Virus record (IMG/VR): IMGVR_UViG_3300005288_000092
Location: 1-48,021 of that record
DNA from: a virus
Reading direction: 5' to 3' (one strand)
Length of the DNA: 48,021 bases
The notes under the pieces: generated by a model
The model's database searches: none
What the model was told of the DNA's origin: nothing
The model's input: the letters and a program-made list of their open reading frames with translations, nothing else
Translations under genes and position numbers: made by a program
In this document: positions 29,102 through 37,285 of the stretch, piece by piece
Numbering within the stretch: the first letter of the stretch is position 1
Layout: each line of letters begins with the position of its first letter

Positions 29102-30178
29102 ATGAAGCGAATTGTCTCGTTGGTACTTCTTCTCGTATCTATACCTTCATTCGCTAGCGTTGCTGGTGACTGGCAGTTTAACCGCCGGTGGTTGAATGGT
29201 GGTGTTGGCGTCGAGCCTCTATTTATCCCCGAGCCTAGCGCCGCAGCCTTCATCACTTACGACCGGATCAACCGCACGCCAGTCTATAAGCTGATTGGAA
29301 GCGGCATTGACTGCTCGACGGCCTACTGTAACGTCACTGGCGGGACTGGTGCTACTGGATCGCCTGGCAATAACGGGGCAAGCGCATACGAGATTGGCGT
29401 TGCGAATGGCTTTGTTGGCACTCAGGCCGATTGGCTTAACTCGCTGGTGAGTACGGTTCCGGGTCCAACTGGGCCGACTGGTGCAACTGGGGCGGCTGGC
29501 ACGACGAGCTATCTTGGTTTGACCAATGTCCCAAGCACCTTCGCACCGTCCGCGCACACGCATCCAGCCTCGCAGATCAGCGATAGTTCGGCTACTGGTC
29601 AGGCGATCATCACCGCGCCCACGGCAGCATCAGCACGCAGCACGCTTGGTGTCTTGAGCACGTCTGAGGTGGCGGCTGGCTACTACCCGTTGAGCGGAAA
29701 TCCTTCGTCGTTCATCAATCAGGCTGGCGCACGAACCGCGATCAGCTTGACCACGACAGGAAGCGGCGCAGCGAGCTATAACAGCGGAACTGGCGTGCTG
29801 AACGTACCAACACCAGCGGCAGCAGTCGCATTCAACTTCAGTCAGCCAGCATCGCGCACGCTTGCAGTAAGCACCAGCTATCAGGCAACCGATCCTAGCA
29901 AGGCCGCAATCATCTACCCTAGCTACGCTTGCCAGAATGCCACTCAGGTGCTGGCATCGAGCGCATGCACTATGCAGGTTCGCATGGGTACATCAGCGCT
30001 GACGTGCTCGACTGGTACCGTGTATTACACCCAGTCGCTGACGGTTGGCCTTGGCCTGCTGCTGACGCAAAACAGCACAAATCCAGTGCCGATCATGCTG
30101 CCAGCCGGCGCGCACTTTATATTGTGCGCAACTGCCGGGACATTCACCATTACCGCCAACGAGCAATCAGCGGGTTAA
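29102..30178 (+). CDS. secreted collagen-like fibre protein
   Basis: A 358-residue protein with an apparent signal peptide at the start (MKRIVSLVLLLVSIPSFASV, cleavage likely after FAS). It then has a short Gly-X-Y collagen-like tract (GATGSPGNNGA, and GPTGPTGATGAAG) and an A-H-T-H-P-A-S-Q-I-S-D motif known from tail fibres, followed by beta-rich Ser/Thr/Ala sequence. A signal peptide is unusual in a phage structural protein. It may be exported before assembly or act at the infected cell surface. GGGGGTGG precedes the start, and a terminator follows. Confidence 0.6.
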   Translation: MKRIVSLVLLLVSIPSFASVAGDWQFNRRWLNGGVGVEPLFIPEPSAAAFITYDRINRTPVYKLIGSGIDCSTAYCNVTGGTGATGSPGNNGASAYEIGVANGFVGTQADWLNSLVSTVPGPTGPTGATGAAGTTSYLGLTNVPSTFAPSAHTHPASQISDSSATGQAIITAPTAASARSTLGVLSTSEVAAGYYPLSGNPSSFINQAGARTAISLTTTGSGAASYNSGTGVLNVPTPAAAVAFNFSQPASRTLAVSTSYQATDPSKAAIIYPSYACQNATQVLASSACTMQVRMGTSALTCSTGTVYYTQSLTVGLGLLLTQNSTNPVPIMLPAGAHFILCATAGTFTITANEQSAG

Positions 30179-30223
30179 TTGGCAGGATATTCCAAATTAG
30201 TAAGTTTATTTAGCATAAAAAGG

Positions 30224-30255
30224 CCGTTAAGAAGCGATTCTTAGCGGTTTTTTCT
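30224..30255 (+). terminator. intrinsic terminator before portal gene
   Basis: CCGTTAAGAA (30224-30233), a GCGA loop, and TTCTTAGCGG (30238-30247) with one G-T pair, followed by TTTTTT. It ends the terminase/fibre transcript. A TTGACG hexamer at 30260-30265 follows but no fitting -10 was seen. Confidence 0.9.
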
Positions 30256-30307
30256 TTTATTGACGATATTTTCCTGATACCATCTTGCCATGCGGCTATA
30301 AGGCAGC

Positions 30308-32602
30308 ATGAATTGCAACAAACACACGGGATCAGGCAACTTGACCATGGAAATCGTCGTAATCGAAGAAGTGATGACCGAGGAACAGCGAGTAGATCGC
30401 TTAGAGTCCTTTGGGGAGTCGCTGACTCGTTACCGCAAGGAAGACGTTGATGCACGTAAGGCGTCTGACTGCGAGATTGAATGGCAAGAGGATGAGGAAT
30501 ACTATGACGGCGTAGACGACCTGAATCGTGGCGAGGTCATGCGCAAGTCAGAGACGCTGAACGGGCGCGCAACCACCATTTCCGAAGTCCCATCGAACCG
30601 CTGCACGGTGTTCGTGAACGTTACTCAGCCGTATGTTGATATGGCTGTGGCGCGCACTACCGAAATGCTGCTGCCTAATGACGATCTGCCTTTTGGTATC
30701 GAGCCTACGCCGATGCCAGATATGATCGACGCAAAGAACGACACCACTACGCTTATTACCGCAGCAGACGGCTCACAAGCGCCAGCTTCTGAGGTCGCTA
30801 CTGCCATGCTTGACGAGGCTAAGAAAGCCGCTGAGGGCGCGCAGAAGCAGATTTGGGACTGGTTGTCTGAGGCAGGCTGGCACGCTGAAGGCCGCAAGCT
30901 GCTGGAGGATGCTGGTAAGGTCGGCGTGGCTATCCTCAAAGGCCCGATGCCTGTGCGCGTCAAGTCGAAGCGCCGCAAGGTGCAGCAGTTGGCAGACGGC
31001 ACGCAGCAGACGACCATCGCGATTGAAGAAAAGACTCAGCCAGCATCGAAGCGCATCAGCTATTGGGACTTCTTCCCTGCGAAAGACTGCGGCGAGGACA
31101 TTCATAGCGGTTCGCGTGTTTGGGAGCGTGACCGCATCACCGCGAAACAACTGCGCGAGATGAAAAGCGAGTTGGACCCTGATGGCAATCCGCGCTACAT
31201 CAATTCGCAGATCGACAAGGTTCTGAAGGAAGGCCCATCTAAGAAGTATTTGGATGATCGCGGCCATGAGAAAGCGGATACCGACAAGTTTGAGATTTGG
31301 TACTACACCGGCACCGCAGATCATCAGGATTTGGCTGCTGCTGGTCTTGAAGTGGACGAGGAAACGTCTTACCCAGTCATCGTTACGATGGTCAATGACC
31401 ACGTTATCAAGGCCGCTCTGAGCCATCTGGATTCGGGCGAGTTCCCTTATGACGTGATGGTGTGGCAGCGTCGTCCTGGCAAGTGGTACGGCAAGGGCGT
31501 AGCGCGTCAGGTGCGCACTGCTCAGCGCATGCTCAACGCCGCGACTCGCAACATGTTCGACAACGCAGGCTTGAGCGCTGGCCCGATTCTGGTTATCCGC
31601 GAAGGCGTGCTTGAGCCAGCAGATGGCACTTGGGAACTGACGCCGCGCAAGGTCTTTACGGTCAAGGAAGACGAAGACGCAGCCAAGGTCGCCGATGCAA
31701 TCCATTCGATCATCGTCCCGAGCAATCAGGTCGAGCTGATGAACATCATTGCCAAGGTCGAGGAGTGGGCTGAGAAGATCACTTCCATGCCACTGATTAT
31801 GCAAGGTCAGCAAGGCGCGGCAACTGAGACCGTTGGCGGCATGACGATGTTGCAGAACAATGCGAGTTCGGTGCTGCGCCGCATTGCCAAGATTTTTGAT
31901 GACAAGATTACTGTTCCGCACGTTGGACGCTATTACGAATGGTTGCTGCTGTGGGGCGAAGACGAGAAGGTTAAAGGCGACTTCCGCGTGATTGCGCATG
32001 GCTCGACGGCGCTTTACGAGCGTGACGCACAGAACCAAGCAATCATTCAAATGGCTCCGCTGGTGCAAAACCCAGCATTCGGCATCGATCCTAAGAAGTG
32101 GATTGTTGAGGCATTCAAGGCTCAGAAGTTGGACCCTAAGCGCTTCCAGTTCACCGAAGAAGAAATGAAGCAGATGCAAGAGGCGGCGCAGAAGAATCCG
32201 CCTGAAGACCCGCAAGTTACTGTCGCAAAAGCGCGTGGTGAAGCTGATATTGCGAAGGTTAAGGTTCAATCTGAAGCAGATGCTGCCAAATTTAAGGCTG
32301 AACAAGAAAGTATTTCGCGAGATAACACATTCAAGGCTGAACAAGCGCGCCTTGACCGTGAATTGGAGCTAGAGCTTAAGCAGATGGATTACCAAATGCG
32401 CCTGATGGAATACGCAGAGAAGAAGAATATGCAGTTGGCCGACGTGAAGAAAGAATTGGCTAAGAGCGTGATGGACATCGATGCGCAGAAGGAAGTCTTC
32501 TATGCCGGATTGGGTCAAGACGCGAACGCAGCTCCGCAGATCGCACAGCCTGAGTTTGAGCCTGCTGGACGTGCTCCTGAAGGTCAGGCGTTTCCGCGCT
32601 GA
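30308..32602 (+). CDS. portal protein
   Basis: A 764-residue protein of the long podovirus portal type, which forms the dodecameric ring at the packaging vertex. After an acidic N-terminus come the portal-like parts: SKRISYWDFFPAKDCGEDIH, KFEIWYYTG, GEFPYDVMVWQRRPGKWYGK, VARQVRTAQRMLNAATRNM and a final EKITSMPLIMQGQQGA-type turn. Residues about 640-730 are a long Glu/Lys/Ala coiled coil, the barrel-like C-terminus seen in N4-like/Bcep22-like portals. An AAGG site four bases before ATG 30308 supports that start; 30350 is possible. Confidence 0.85.
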   Translation: MNCNKHTGSGNLTMEIVVIEEVMTEEQRVDRLESFGESLTRYRKEDVDARKASDCEIEWQEDEEYYDGVDDLNRGEVMRKSETLNGRATTISEVPSNRCTVFVNVTQPYVDMAVARTTEMLLPNDDLPFGIEPTPMPDMIDAKNDTTTLITAADGSQAPASEVATAMLDEAKKAAEGAQKQIWDWLSEAGWHAEGRKLLEDAGKVGVAILKGPMPVRVKSKRRKVQQLADGTQQTTIAIEEKTQPASKRISYWDFFPAKDCGEDIHSGSRVWERDRITAKQLREMKSELDPDGNPRYINSQIDKVLKEGPSKKYLDDRGHEKADTDKFEIWYYTGTADHQDLAAAGLEVDEETSYPVIVTMVNDHVIKAALSHLDSGEFPYDVMVWQRRPGKWYGKGVARQVRTAQRMLNAATRNMFDNAGLSAGPILVIREGVLEPADGTWELTPRKVFTVKEDEDAAKVADAIHSIIVPSNQVELMNIIAKVEEWAEKITSMPLIMQGQQGAATETVGGMTMLQNNASSVLRRIAKIFDDKITVPHVGRYYEWLLLWGEDEKVKGDFRVIAHGSTALYERDAQNQAIIQMAPLVQNPAFGIDPKKWIVEAFKAQKLDPKRFQFTEEEMKQMQEAAQKNPPEDPQVTVAKARGEADIAKVKVQSEADAAKFKAEQESISRDNTFKAEQARLDRELELELKQMDYQMRLMEYAEKKNMQLADVKKELAKSVMDIDAQKEVFYAGLGQDANAAPQIAQPEFEPAGRAPEGQAFPR

Positions 32603-32802
32603 TGGCTAAGCTTTCGCACCATGACGCGCACAGCAGCGCCTGGCTACACGTAAAGAAGTACGTTGAGGACCGCATTGAGCGCCAACGTATCGAGTTGGAA
32701 AAGACAAGCAAGGGCCACGATGAAACGATGGTCACGCGAGGACAGATTAAAGCGTTGAGATTTCTCCTGAAAGAGATGGAGCAAGGCTCCGCAGAGGATT
32801 AG
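32602..32802 (+). CDS. hypothetical helical protein (66 aa)
   Basis: A 66-residue product, its TGA-ATG junction with the portal gene overlapping (TGATGG). Two amphipathic helices (AWLHVKKYVEDRIERQRIEL, RGQIKALRFLLKEMEQGS) suggest a small coiled-coil protein. It sits between portal and scaffold and might be an assembly chaperone. No clear family. Confidence 0.6.
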   Translation: MAKLSHHDAHSSAWLHVKKYVEDRIERQRIELEKTSKGHDETMVTRGQIKALRFLLKEMEQGSAED

Positions 32803-32902
32803 GAATACCGGACGGCCCGAAAGGACTGTCCAATAGTGACAAATAACTGCTCTGGCGGCTGTTTGTCGTAAGGCCCGAAAGGGCATTTGTTGGGAGTGAA
32901 AA
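32803..32902 (+). repeat. repeat-bearing gap before the scaffold gene
   Basis: GGCCCGAAAGG occurs twice (near 32815 and 32873) and GACAAA/TTTGTC (about 32840-32868) forms an inverted repeat between them. The gap has no coding frame. It may fold as a transcript leader for the scaffold gene, which uses the rare start codon TTG. Confidence 0.4.
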
Positions 32903-33928
32903 TTGGGAAACCAAGCCACTGAGGTAGATGCAAAAGAAGTTTCTGAGCAGGAAGCGGAAGCAGCCTTTAACGCTGGCATGAAACAGGTGCGAGGTGATCG
33001 AGACCAAGCGCCAAAAGAGCCAGAGTCGAAGGATGACGAAGCAGATGATGCTGATGCGGTAGAGAAGGAAGCCGAGAAGGACGAGGGCGAGCAAGACAAG
33101 CCAGCGGACGACAAAGCCGACAAGGAAGCCAAGCCAGTAGAAGACAAGCAAGCCAAGGACAAGGGCGATAAAGCGCCCAAGGACAAAGCTGCTGCTCCTG
33201 CGAAAGAAGAACGCGAGTTTGCGGGGCTGAAAGAATCGGAATGGAAGGCCATTGCAGTAAAGGCCGCTCAGTTCGATGACCTGAAAGCCTCCATGGACAA
33301 GCTTCATGATCGTACTGCGGGAACGCTGGGCAATATGTCGAAGGTTATCAAAGACCTTCAGAACAAGCCGGCTGGAACGGGTAAGCCCCTGAAGGTTGTC
33401 AAAGAGCAGTTGAAACGATTGAGTGTAGATTTCCCCGAGCTGGCCGAACGACTAGCAGAAGACCTGAGCGAAGTGCTGATGCCGGAATCCGGTTCTGCCG
33501 CCGCCAAGTTGGACCCGGATGAAGTCAACAAGATCGTGGAGGCAAAACTCGCTGATTTCAAGTTTCGTTCTGACGTGCAGCAACTCGATACGTTGCACCC
33601 TGACCGAAAGGACGTAATCGCTTCGGATGCTTACAAAGTCTGGTATGGACTGCAATCGCCTGAGGCGAAGAACGCAATCAAGACCAGCCGCGATGTGGAT
33701 TTTGTTTCATCGGCAATCACTGCTTTCAAGACTTGGCGCGACCGAACTGCCCAAGGGTCGGCTGATGGTGCTGAACAAGCAAAGGAAGCCGCCAAGAAAC
33801 GCGACAAACGCTTGGATGCTGTCATGGCCCCGACTTCGGGTACACCGGCAGAATCTGGCAAACGAGCGCTGACCCCGGAAGAAGAATTCGAGGCCGGCTT
33901 AAAGAAAGTGCGGGGAAACCGCAGATAA
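32903..33928 (+). CDS. capsid scaffold protein
   Basis: A 341-residue protein with a very acidic, Lys-rich N-terminal 110 residues (runs of D, E, K and A). The C-terminal part ends in a basic helix (EEEFEAGLKKVRGNR), the usual capsid-binding end of scaffolds. The same A-F-N-A-G-M-K-Q-V-R-G unit also occurs near residue 25, a small internal repeat. It starts with TTG, with GGGAG six bases upstream. Directly before the capsid gene, as scaffolds usually are. Confidence 0.8.
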   Translation: MGNQATEVDAKEVSEQEAEAAFNAGMKQVRGDRDQAPKEPESKDDEADDADAVEKEAEKDEGEQDKPADDKADKEAKPVEDKQAKDKGDKAPKDKAAAPAKEEREFAGLKESEWKAIAVKAAQFDDLKASMDKLHDRTAGTLGNMSKVIKDLQNKPAGTGKPLKVVKEQLKRLSVDFPELAERLAEDLSEVLMPESGSAAAKLDPDEVNKIVEAKLADFKFRSDVQQLDTLHPDRKDVIASDAYKVWYGLQSPEAKNAIKTSRDVDFVSSAITAFKTWRDRTAQGSADGAEQAKEAAKKRDKRLDAVMAPTSGTPAESGKRALTPEEEFEAGLKKVRGNRR

Positions 33929-33946
33929 CTTAAAGGAAATTGAATC

Positions 33947-34981
33947 ATGGGTATCCAAACCTACAACAATCCGCAAGGTCGGATTAACAAGATGGCTGGC
34001 GAGATTATCGCTCACGCCATGAACACCGAAGTGCTGGCAATCGCCTGCGATGACAAGAAGATGCCGAAGAACAAATCGGAAACCATCATCTTCCGTTCGT
34101 GGGTTCCTTACGGCGGCACCGTCGCTCAGCCGAACATCTTCAACGTGTCCGCAGCCGCGCACATCGTTACCGAAGGTGTGACGCCTAACGCCGATACCAT
34201 CGTGCCACGCGATGTTACTTTCGTGCTGAACCAGTACGCCTGCCTGTACGCTCTGACCGACAAAGAGAACGACATCTACGAAGATGACATTCCTGAAGCG
34301 ATGAAAGAGCAAGTTGGCGAGCGCATGGGCCTGGTGCGTGAAAAGGCGCTGTATGGCGGCATGAAGGCAGCTACCAACAAGTTCTACTCGGGCGGCACCT
34401 CGCGCACGACCGTGGCTGGCAAGATCACCGAGCGCTTTATGCAGCAAATGGTTCGCTCGCTGGACAAAAACCACGCGAAGAAACTGCGCCCTGCGCTGGG
34501 CGGCTCGTCCGACTACGGCAGCGCACAAGTGGAAGCAAGCTACATCGCTTTCTGCCACACCGACTGCACGCAGGATATTCGCGCTCTGCCAGGCTTCAAG
34601 GAAACCGCGATCTACGGTCAACGCTCGGTCATCAGCGAGGAAGAACTCGGCTCGTGGCAGAACGTCCGCTTCATCGTGTCGGCTGATCTGGACCCGTATG
34701 CTGACGCTGGCGCGGCCATCGCTGGCTTGGGCCTGGCTTCGACCACTGGTACCTCTGCTGACGTGTATCCGGTCATCTTGGTTGCCAAGCAGGCTTACGG
34801 TCAAGTGACCCTGCGCGGCATGAACGCAATCGACCCGACCTACATTCCAACCAGCGAGAAATCGGCTGCTGACCCACTGGGCCAGCGCGGTTACATCGGT
34901 GCAAAGTTCTGGCACACCTCTGGTGTCCTGAATCCGGGCTGGATGGCTGTCGGCGAAGCTGCCGTATCCGATCTGCAATAA
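33947..34981 (+). CDS. major capsid protein (N4 gp56 family)
   Basis: A 344-residue coat protein. It begins MGIQTYNNPQGRINKMAGEI and has an N4-gp56-type pattern: EVLAIACDDKKMPKNKSETI, SWVPYGGTVAQPN, DVTFVLNQYACLYALTDKEN, GERMGLVREKALYGGMKA. The C-terminal A-D-P-L-G-Q-R-G-Y-I-G-A-K-F turn and the closing LNPGWMAVGEA strand match the family. AAGGAAA precedes it; a weak terminator-like hairpin follows. It follows the scaffold gene after 18 bases. Confidence 0.9.
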   Translation: MGIQTYNNPQGRINKMAGEIIAHAMNTEVLAIACDDKKMPKNKSETIIFRSWVPYGGTVAQPNIFNVSAAAHIVTEGVTPNADTIVPRDVTFVLNQYACLYALTDKENDIYEDDIPEAMKEQVGERMGLVREKALYGGMKAATNKFYSGGTSRTTVAGKITERFMQQMVRSLDKNHAKKLRPALGGSSDYGSAQVEASYIAFCHTDCTQDIRALPGFKETAIYGQRSVISEEELGSWQNVRFIVSADLDPYADAGAAIAGLGLASTTGTSADVYPVILVAKQAYGQVTLRGMNAIDPTYIPTSEKSAADPLGQRGYIGAKFWHTSGVLNPGWMAVGEAAVSDLQ

Positions 34982-34989
34982 ACGTGATG

Positions 34990-35010
34990 GGGGCTGAAAT
35001 ACGCCCCTTT
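34990..35010 (+). terminator. weak terminator/attenuator after the capsid gene
   Basis: GGGGC (34990-34994) and GCCCC (35003-35007) around eight bases, followed by a short TTTCTCT. Such hairpins after a capsid gene can lower transcription of the later genes. Confidence 0.5.
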
Positions 35011-35037
35011 CTCTAATCGAATAGAAAAGGAAATATC

Positions 35038-35505
35038 ATGAGCAATAATCGCGCAACCGTTCCAGAGTTTGGCGGCACCGTCAATCTTGGCAAACCAATC
35101 ATCGCCGAAGGTACCGGCGTAGGCACCATCAAGACCACTGCGGCTACCAACTACGCCATCAACGGCCTGATGTACACCAAGGCGATCACCGATAACATCG
35201 CGGTGACCGCTTCGCCACTGCAAGCCGCACTGACCACCTGTCTGTATGTGGTTGGCGTGGATGCTGCTGGTGCTGTCACTGTCGTAAAGGGTACTGAGCA
35301 ACTGACTGCCGATCTGGCTTCGGGCAACAAGGTGCTGCAATTCCCTGACAATCGTTCGCCGCTGGTCTGCCCGCTGGGCTACATCAAAGTGGTGACTGCC
35401 ACTGCGACCACCTTCACGGCTGGTACGACCGATCTGTCGGCTGCGGGCATCACCGCGACCTATCAGGACGTGTTCCAACTGCCTCCTGCACCGCTGCTGT
35501 CGTAA
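35038..35505 (+). CDS. decoration-type virion protein
   Basis: A 155-residue beta-rich protein (MSNNRATVPEFGGTVNLGKP...) of Ala/Thr/Gly/Val-rich sequence with no charged core, as in capsid decoration or head-stabilising proteins. It follows the capsid gene with an AAAGGAAA site. No exact family named. Confidence 0.55.
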   Translation: MSNNRATVPEFGGTVNLGKPIIAEGTGVGTIKTTAATNYAINGLMYTKAITDNIAVTASPLQAALTTCLYVVGVDAAGAVTVVKGTEQLTADLASGNKVLQFPDNRSPLVCPLGYIKVVTATATTFTAGTTDLSAAGITATYQDVFQLPPAPLLS

Positions 35506-35511
35506 TACCAA

Positions 35512-35533
35512 GGGGAAGCCTGATGGTTTCCCC
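35512..35533 (+). other. hairpin between decoration-type genes
   Basis: GGGGAA (35512-35517) and TTCCCC (35528-35533) form a six-base-pair stem with a ten-base loop. No T-run follows, so it is more likely an RNA-stability or processing element than a terminator. Confidence 0.4.
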
Positions 35534-35565
35534 GATTCTATAACTCGCTTATAAAAGGAATCATC

Positions 35566-36060
35566 ATGGCACTCCTGTTTAACCGAATCCAAGAACTGAC
35601 TGCGGAACGTCAGCTCATCATCGGCGCTAACGCTCATATCTCGTATGCTGGCGGTCGCAATATCACGCTCAAAGGTAGCCGCACGCTGGCTCAAGCCGAA
35701 CTGCGCGACCGCAACATGGTCATGGACTTGGCTGGCTCCGCGAACACTTACACTCTGCCCGCCGCTACTGGCTCGGGCCGTAAGCATCGCTTCTATGTTG
35801 GCACGGTGAATACGTCCAACTACATCATCAAGACCGCACGCGCTACGGACCTGTTTAAAGGCTCTGTTGCCATGCTGGGCGCTACGCCTACCGCCTTCAC
35901 GGCTGGCGCAAGCAATGCGACCTTCACCCTTAACGGTACGACTACTGGCGGCGTTGCAGTGGGAGATTGGGTGGAGTTCGTAGACCTGAAGGCCAATGTA
36001 TGGGGCGCTTCGGGCCAACTTACCTTCAGCGGCACCGCCGCAACGCCCTTCAGCAGCTAG
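35566..36060 (+). CDS. virion-type protein (164 aa)
   Basis: A 164-residue beta-rich protein (MALLFNRIQELTAERQLIIG...). Gly/Ala/Thr-rich strands (LAGSANTYTLPAATGSGRKH, STFTLNG-like) resemble decoration or fibre-base proteins. AAAGGAA precedes the start. It stands between two hairpins in the head gene cluster. Confidence 0.55.
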   Translation: MALLFNRIQELTAERQLIIGANAHISYAGGRNITLKGSRTLAQAELRDRNMVMDLAGSANTYTLPAATGSGRKHRFYVGTVNTSNYIIKTARATDLFKGSVAMLGATPTAFTAGASNATFTLNGTTTGGVAVGDWVEFVDLKANVWGASGQLTFSGTAATPFSS

Positions 36061-36070
36061 TAAGCAGCAC

Positions 36071-36093
36071 ATGAGGCGGCGATGCTGCCTCAT
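36071..36093 (+). other. hairpin after virion-type gene
   Basis: ATGAGGC (36071-36077) and GCCTCAT (36087-36093) form a seven-base-pair stem around a nine-base loop. No T-run follows. It is the third hairpin after consecutive head genes. Confidence 0.45.
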
Positions 36094-36118
36094 TCCATAA
36101 AACCATAGGAGAAGTAAA

Positions 36119-36595
36119 ATGCCACGCCATCCACGTATCGAAACTGAAAATCAGCAAATCGGCCAAGCGCAAAGCCACGTCATTCCGACGACTGGCGATC
36201 TGGACCGCAGCGACTTCGCTAGCGAGTTCACCACGGTTGACACGCCGATGCAGTCGGACCACGTTAAAGAACTGCTGTTCATGGAAGAACTCGTTTGCAT
36301 CGAGATTCCAAAAGGCCGTGACGCGAAGAACGAAGAACAGTTCATTGACGTTGGCAACAACGGCGTGCGCCAGTTCATCGAGCGTGGCAAAGCGCAGTGG
36401 GTAAAGCGTAAATTCGTTGAAGTTCTGGCACGCGCCAAGCGCGAAGAAATCACCACGCCGGAATTTACCGACGCAACCGGTGCACGCGCAACGCGCATCG
36501 ACCGCACGCCAGCACTGATTCACAACTTCATGCTGATCGAGGACAAGAATCCTAACGGTCGCGCATGGCTGAGCCGTATCCTGGCTGAGGCGTAA
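36119..36595 (+). CDS. hypothetical virion-associated protein (158 aa)
   Basis: A 158-residue protein (MPRHPRIETENQQIGQAQSH...) with mixed charge. A middle segment (HVKELLFMEELVCIEIPKGR) suggests an alpha/beta core; the protein ends in a short helix after DKNPNGRAWLSRILAEA. Its position before the adaptor gene suggests a head-tail or capsid accessory. AGGAGAAG precedes it. Confidence 0.55.
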   Translation: MPRHPRIETENQQIGQAQSHVIPTTGDLDRSDFASEFTTVDTPMQSDHVKELLFMEELVCIEIPKGRDAKNEEQFIDVGNNGVRQFIERGKAQWVKRKFVEVLARAKREEITTPEFTDATGARATRIDRTPALIHNFMLIEDKNPNGRAWLSRILAEA

Positions 36596-36601
36596 TAAGT
36601 C

Positions 36602-37285
36602 ATGAGTAATTTCCTCCAGCTTTGCCAAGCGGTACGCCAAGAGGCCGGTATTTCCGGCACTGGGCCTTCGTCAGTTCTTAATCAGCAGGGGGAAATGAAA
36701 CGCGTAGTTGACTGGGTTGCACGTGCCTATCGTGACGTGCAAAACCTGCATCGCAATTGGGATTTTCTGCGCAGTGACTTCACTTTTCCAACCATTGTTG
36801 GGAATCAGGAGTACACGCCGGCAGCAGCCAATCTTCCAGAGCATCAAAGCTGGAAGACTGACTCTTTCCGCATCTTTGAGAACGCACGCGGTTGGGATGA
36901 CGAAGTGTGGCTTCGCTACTATCCATGGGAAGATTTCCGAGACATTTATATCCGCAGCGGCAACCGTGATGCGACCGGACGCCCGCTTGCGTGGACGATT
37001 CGTCCAACCGATCAAGCCGTTGTGCTCTGGCCGCTACCTGACACTGATTACACCATTGTTGGCGAGTATTTCAAGCGCGCCCAAGTAATGACGGCAAACA
37101 CCGATGTTCCGATCTTCCCTGTTGAGTTCCACGACGTTTTAATGTGGCGCGCCCTGATGTTCTATGCAGGATTTGAAAACGCGGCTCCTGAATATGCTGT
37201 GGCGAAAGGCGAGTACGGCGACACGCTGAGCAAGCTTCGCCGCGATCAACTGCCATCAATCACCGTAGGCGGCTCCATCGTATGA
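36602..37285 (+). CDS. head-tail adaptor protein
   Basis: A 227-residue protein with an N-terminal helix pair (LCQLxQAVRQEAGISGTGP-type, then KRVVDWVARAYRDVQNLHRN) and a middle WDFLRSDFTFPTIVGNQEYT unit, the pattern of podovirus head-to-tail connector or tail-adaptor proteins that dock under the portal. Followed by a four-base overlap (ATGA-type) with the tail/stabilisation gene. The fold call is from pattern and position. Confidence 0.7.
   Translation: MSNFLQLCQAVRQEAGISGTGPSSVLNQQGEMKRVVDWVARAYRDVQNLHRNWDFLRSDFTFPTIVGNQEYTPAAANLPEHQSWKTDSFRIFENARGWDDEVWLRYYPWEDFRDIYIRSGNRDATGRPLAWTIRPTDQAVVLWPLPDTDYTIVGEYFKRAQVMTANTDVPIFPVEFHDVLMWRALMFYAGFENAAPEYAVAKGEYGDTLSKLRRDQLPSITVGGSIV

Noticed and set aside
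30773-32344. Long frame of about 520 codons on the minus strand opposite the portal gene
   Set aside because: Portal sequence is clearly coding on the plus strand with a strong coiled coil; the antisense frame is a codon-bias shadow with Arg/Ser/Leu-rich, low-quality sequence and no ribosome binding site.
33899-36093. Two long minus-strand frames opposite capsid and decoration-type genes
   Set aside because: They lie opposite well-supported structural genes, show no recognisable domains and no start context.
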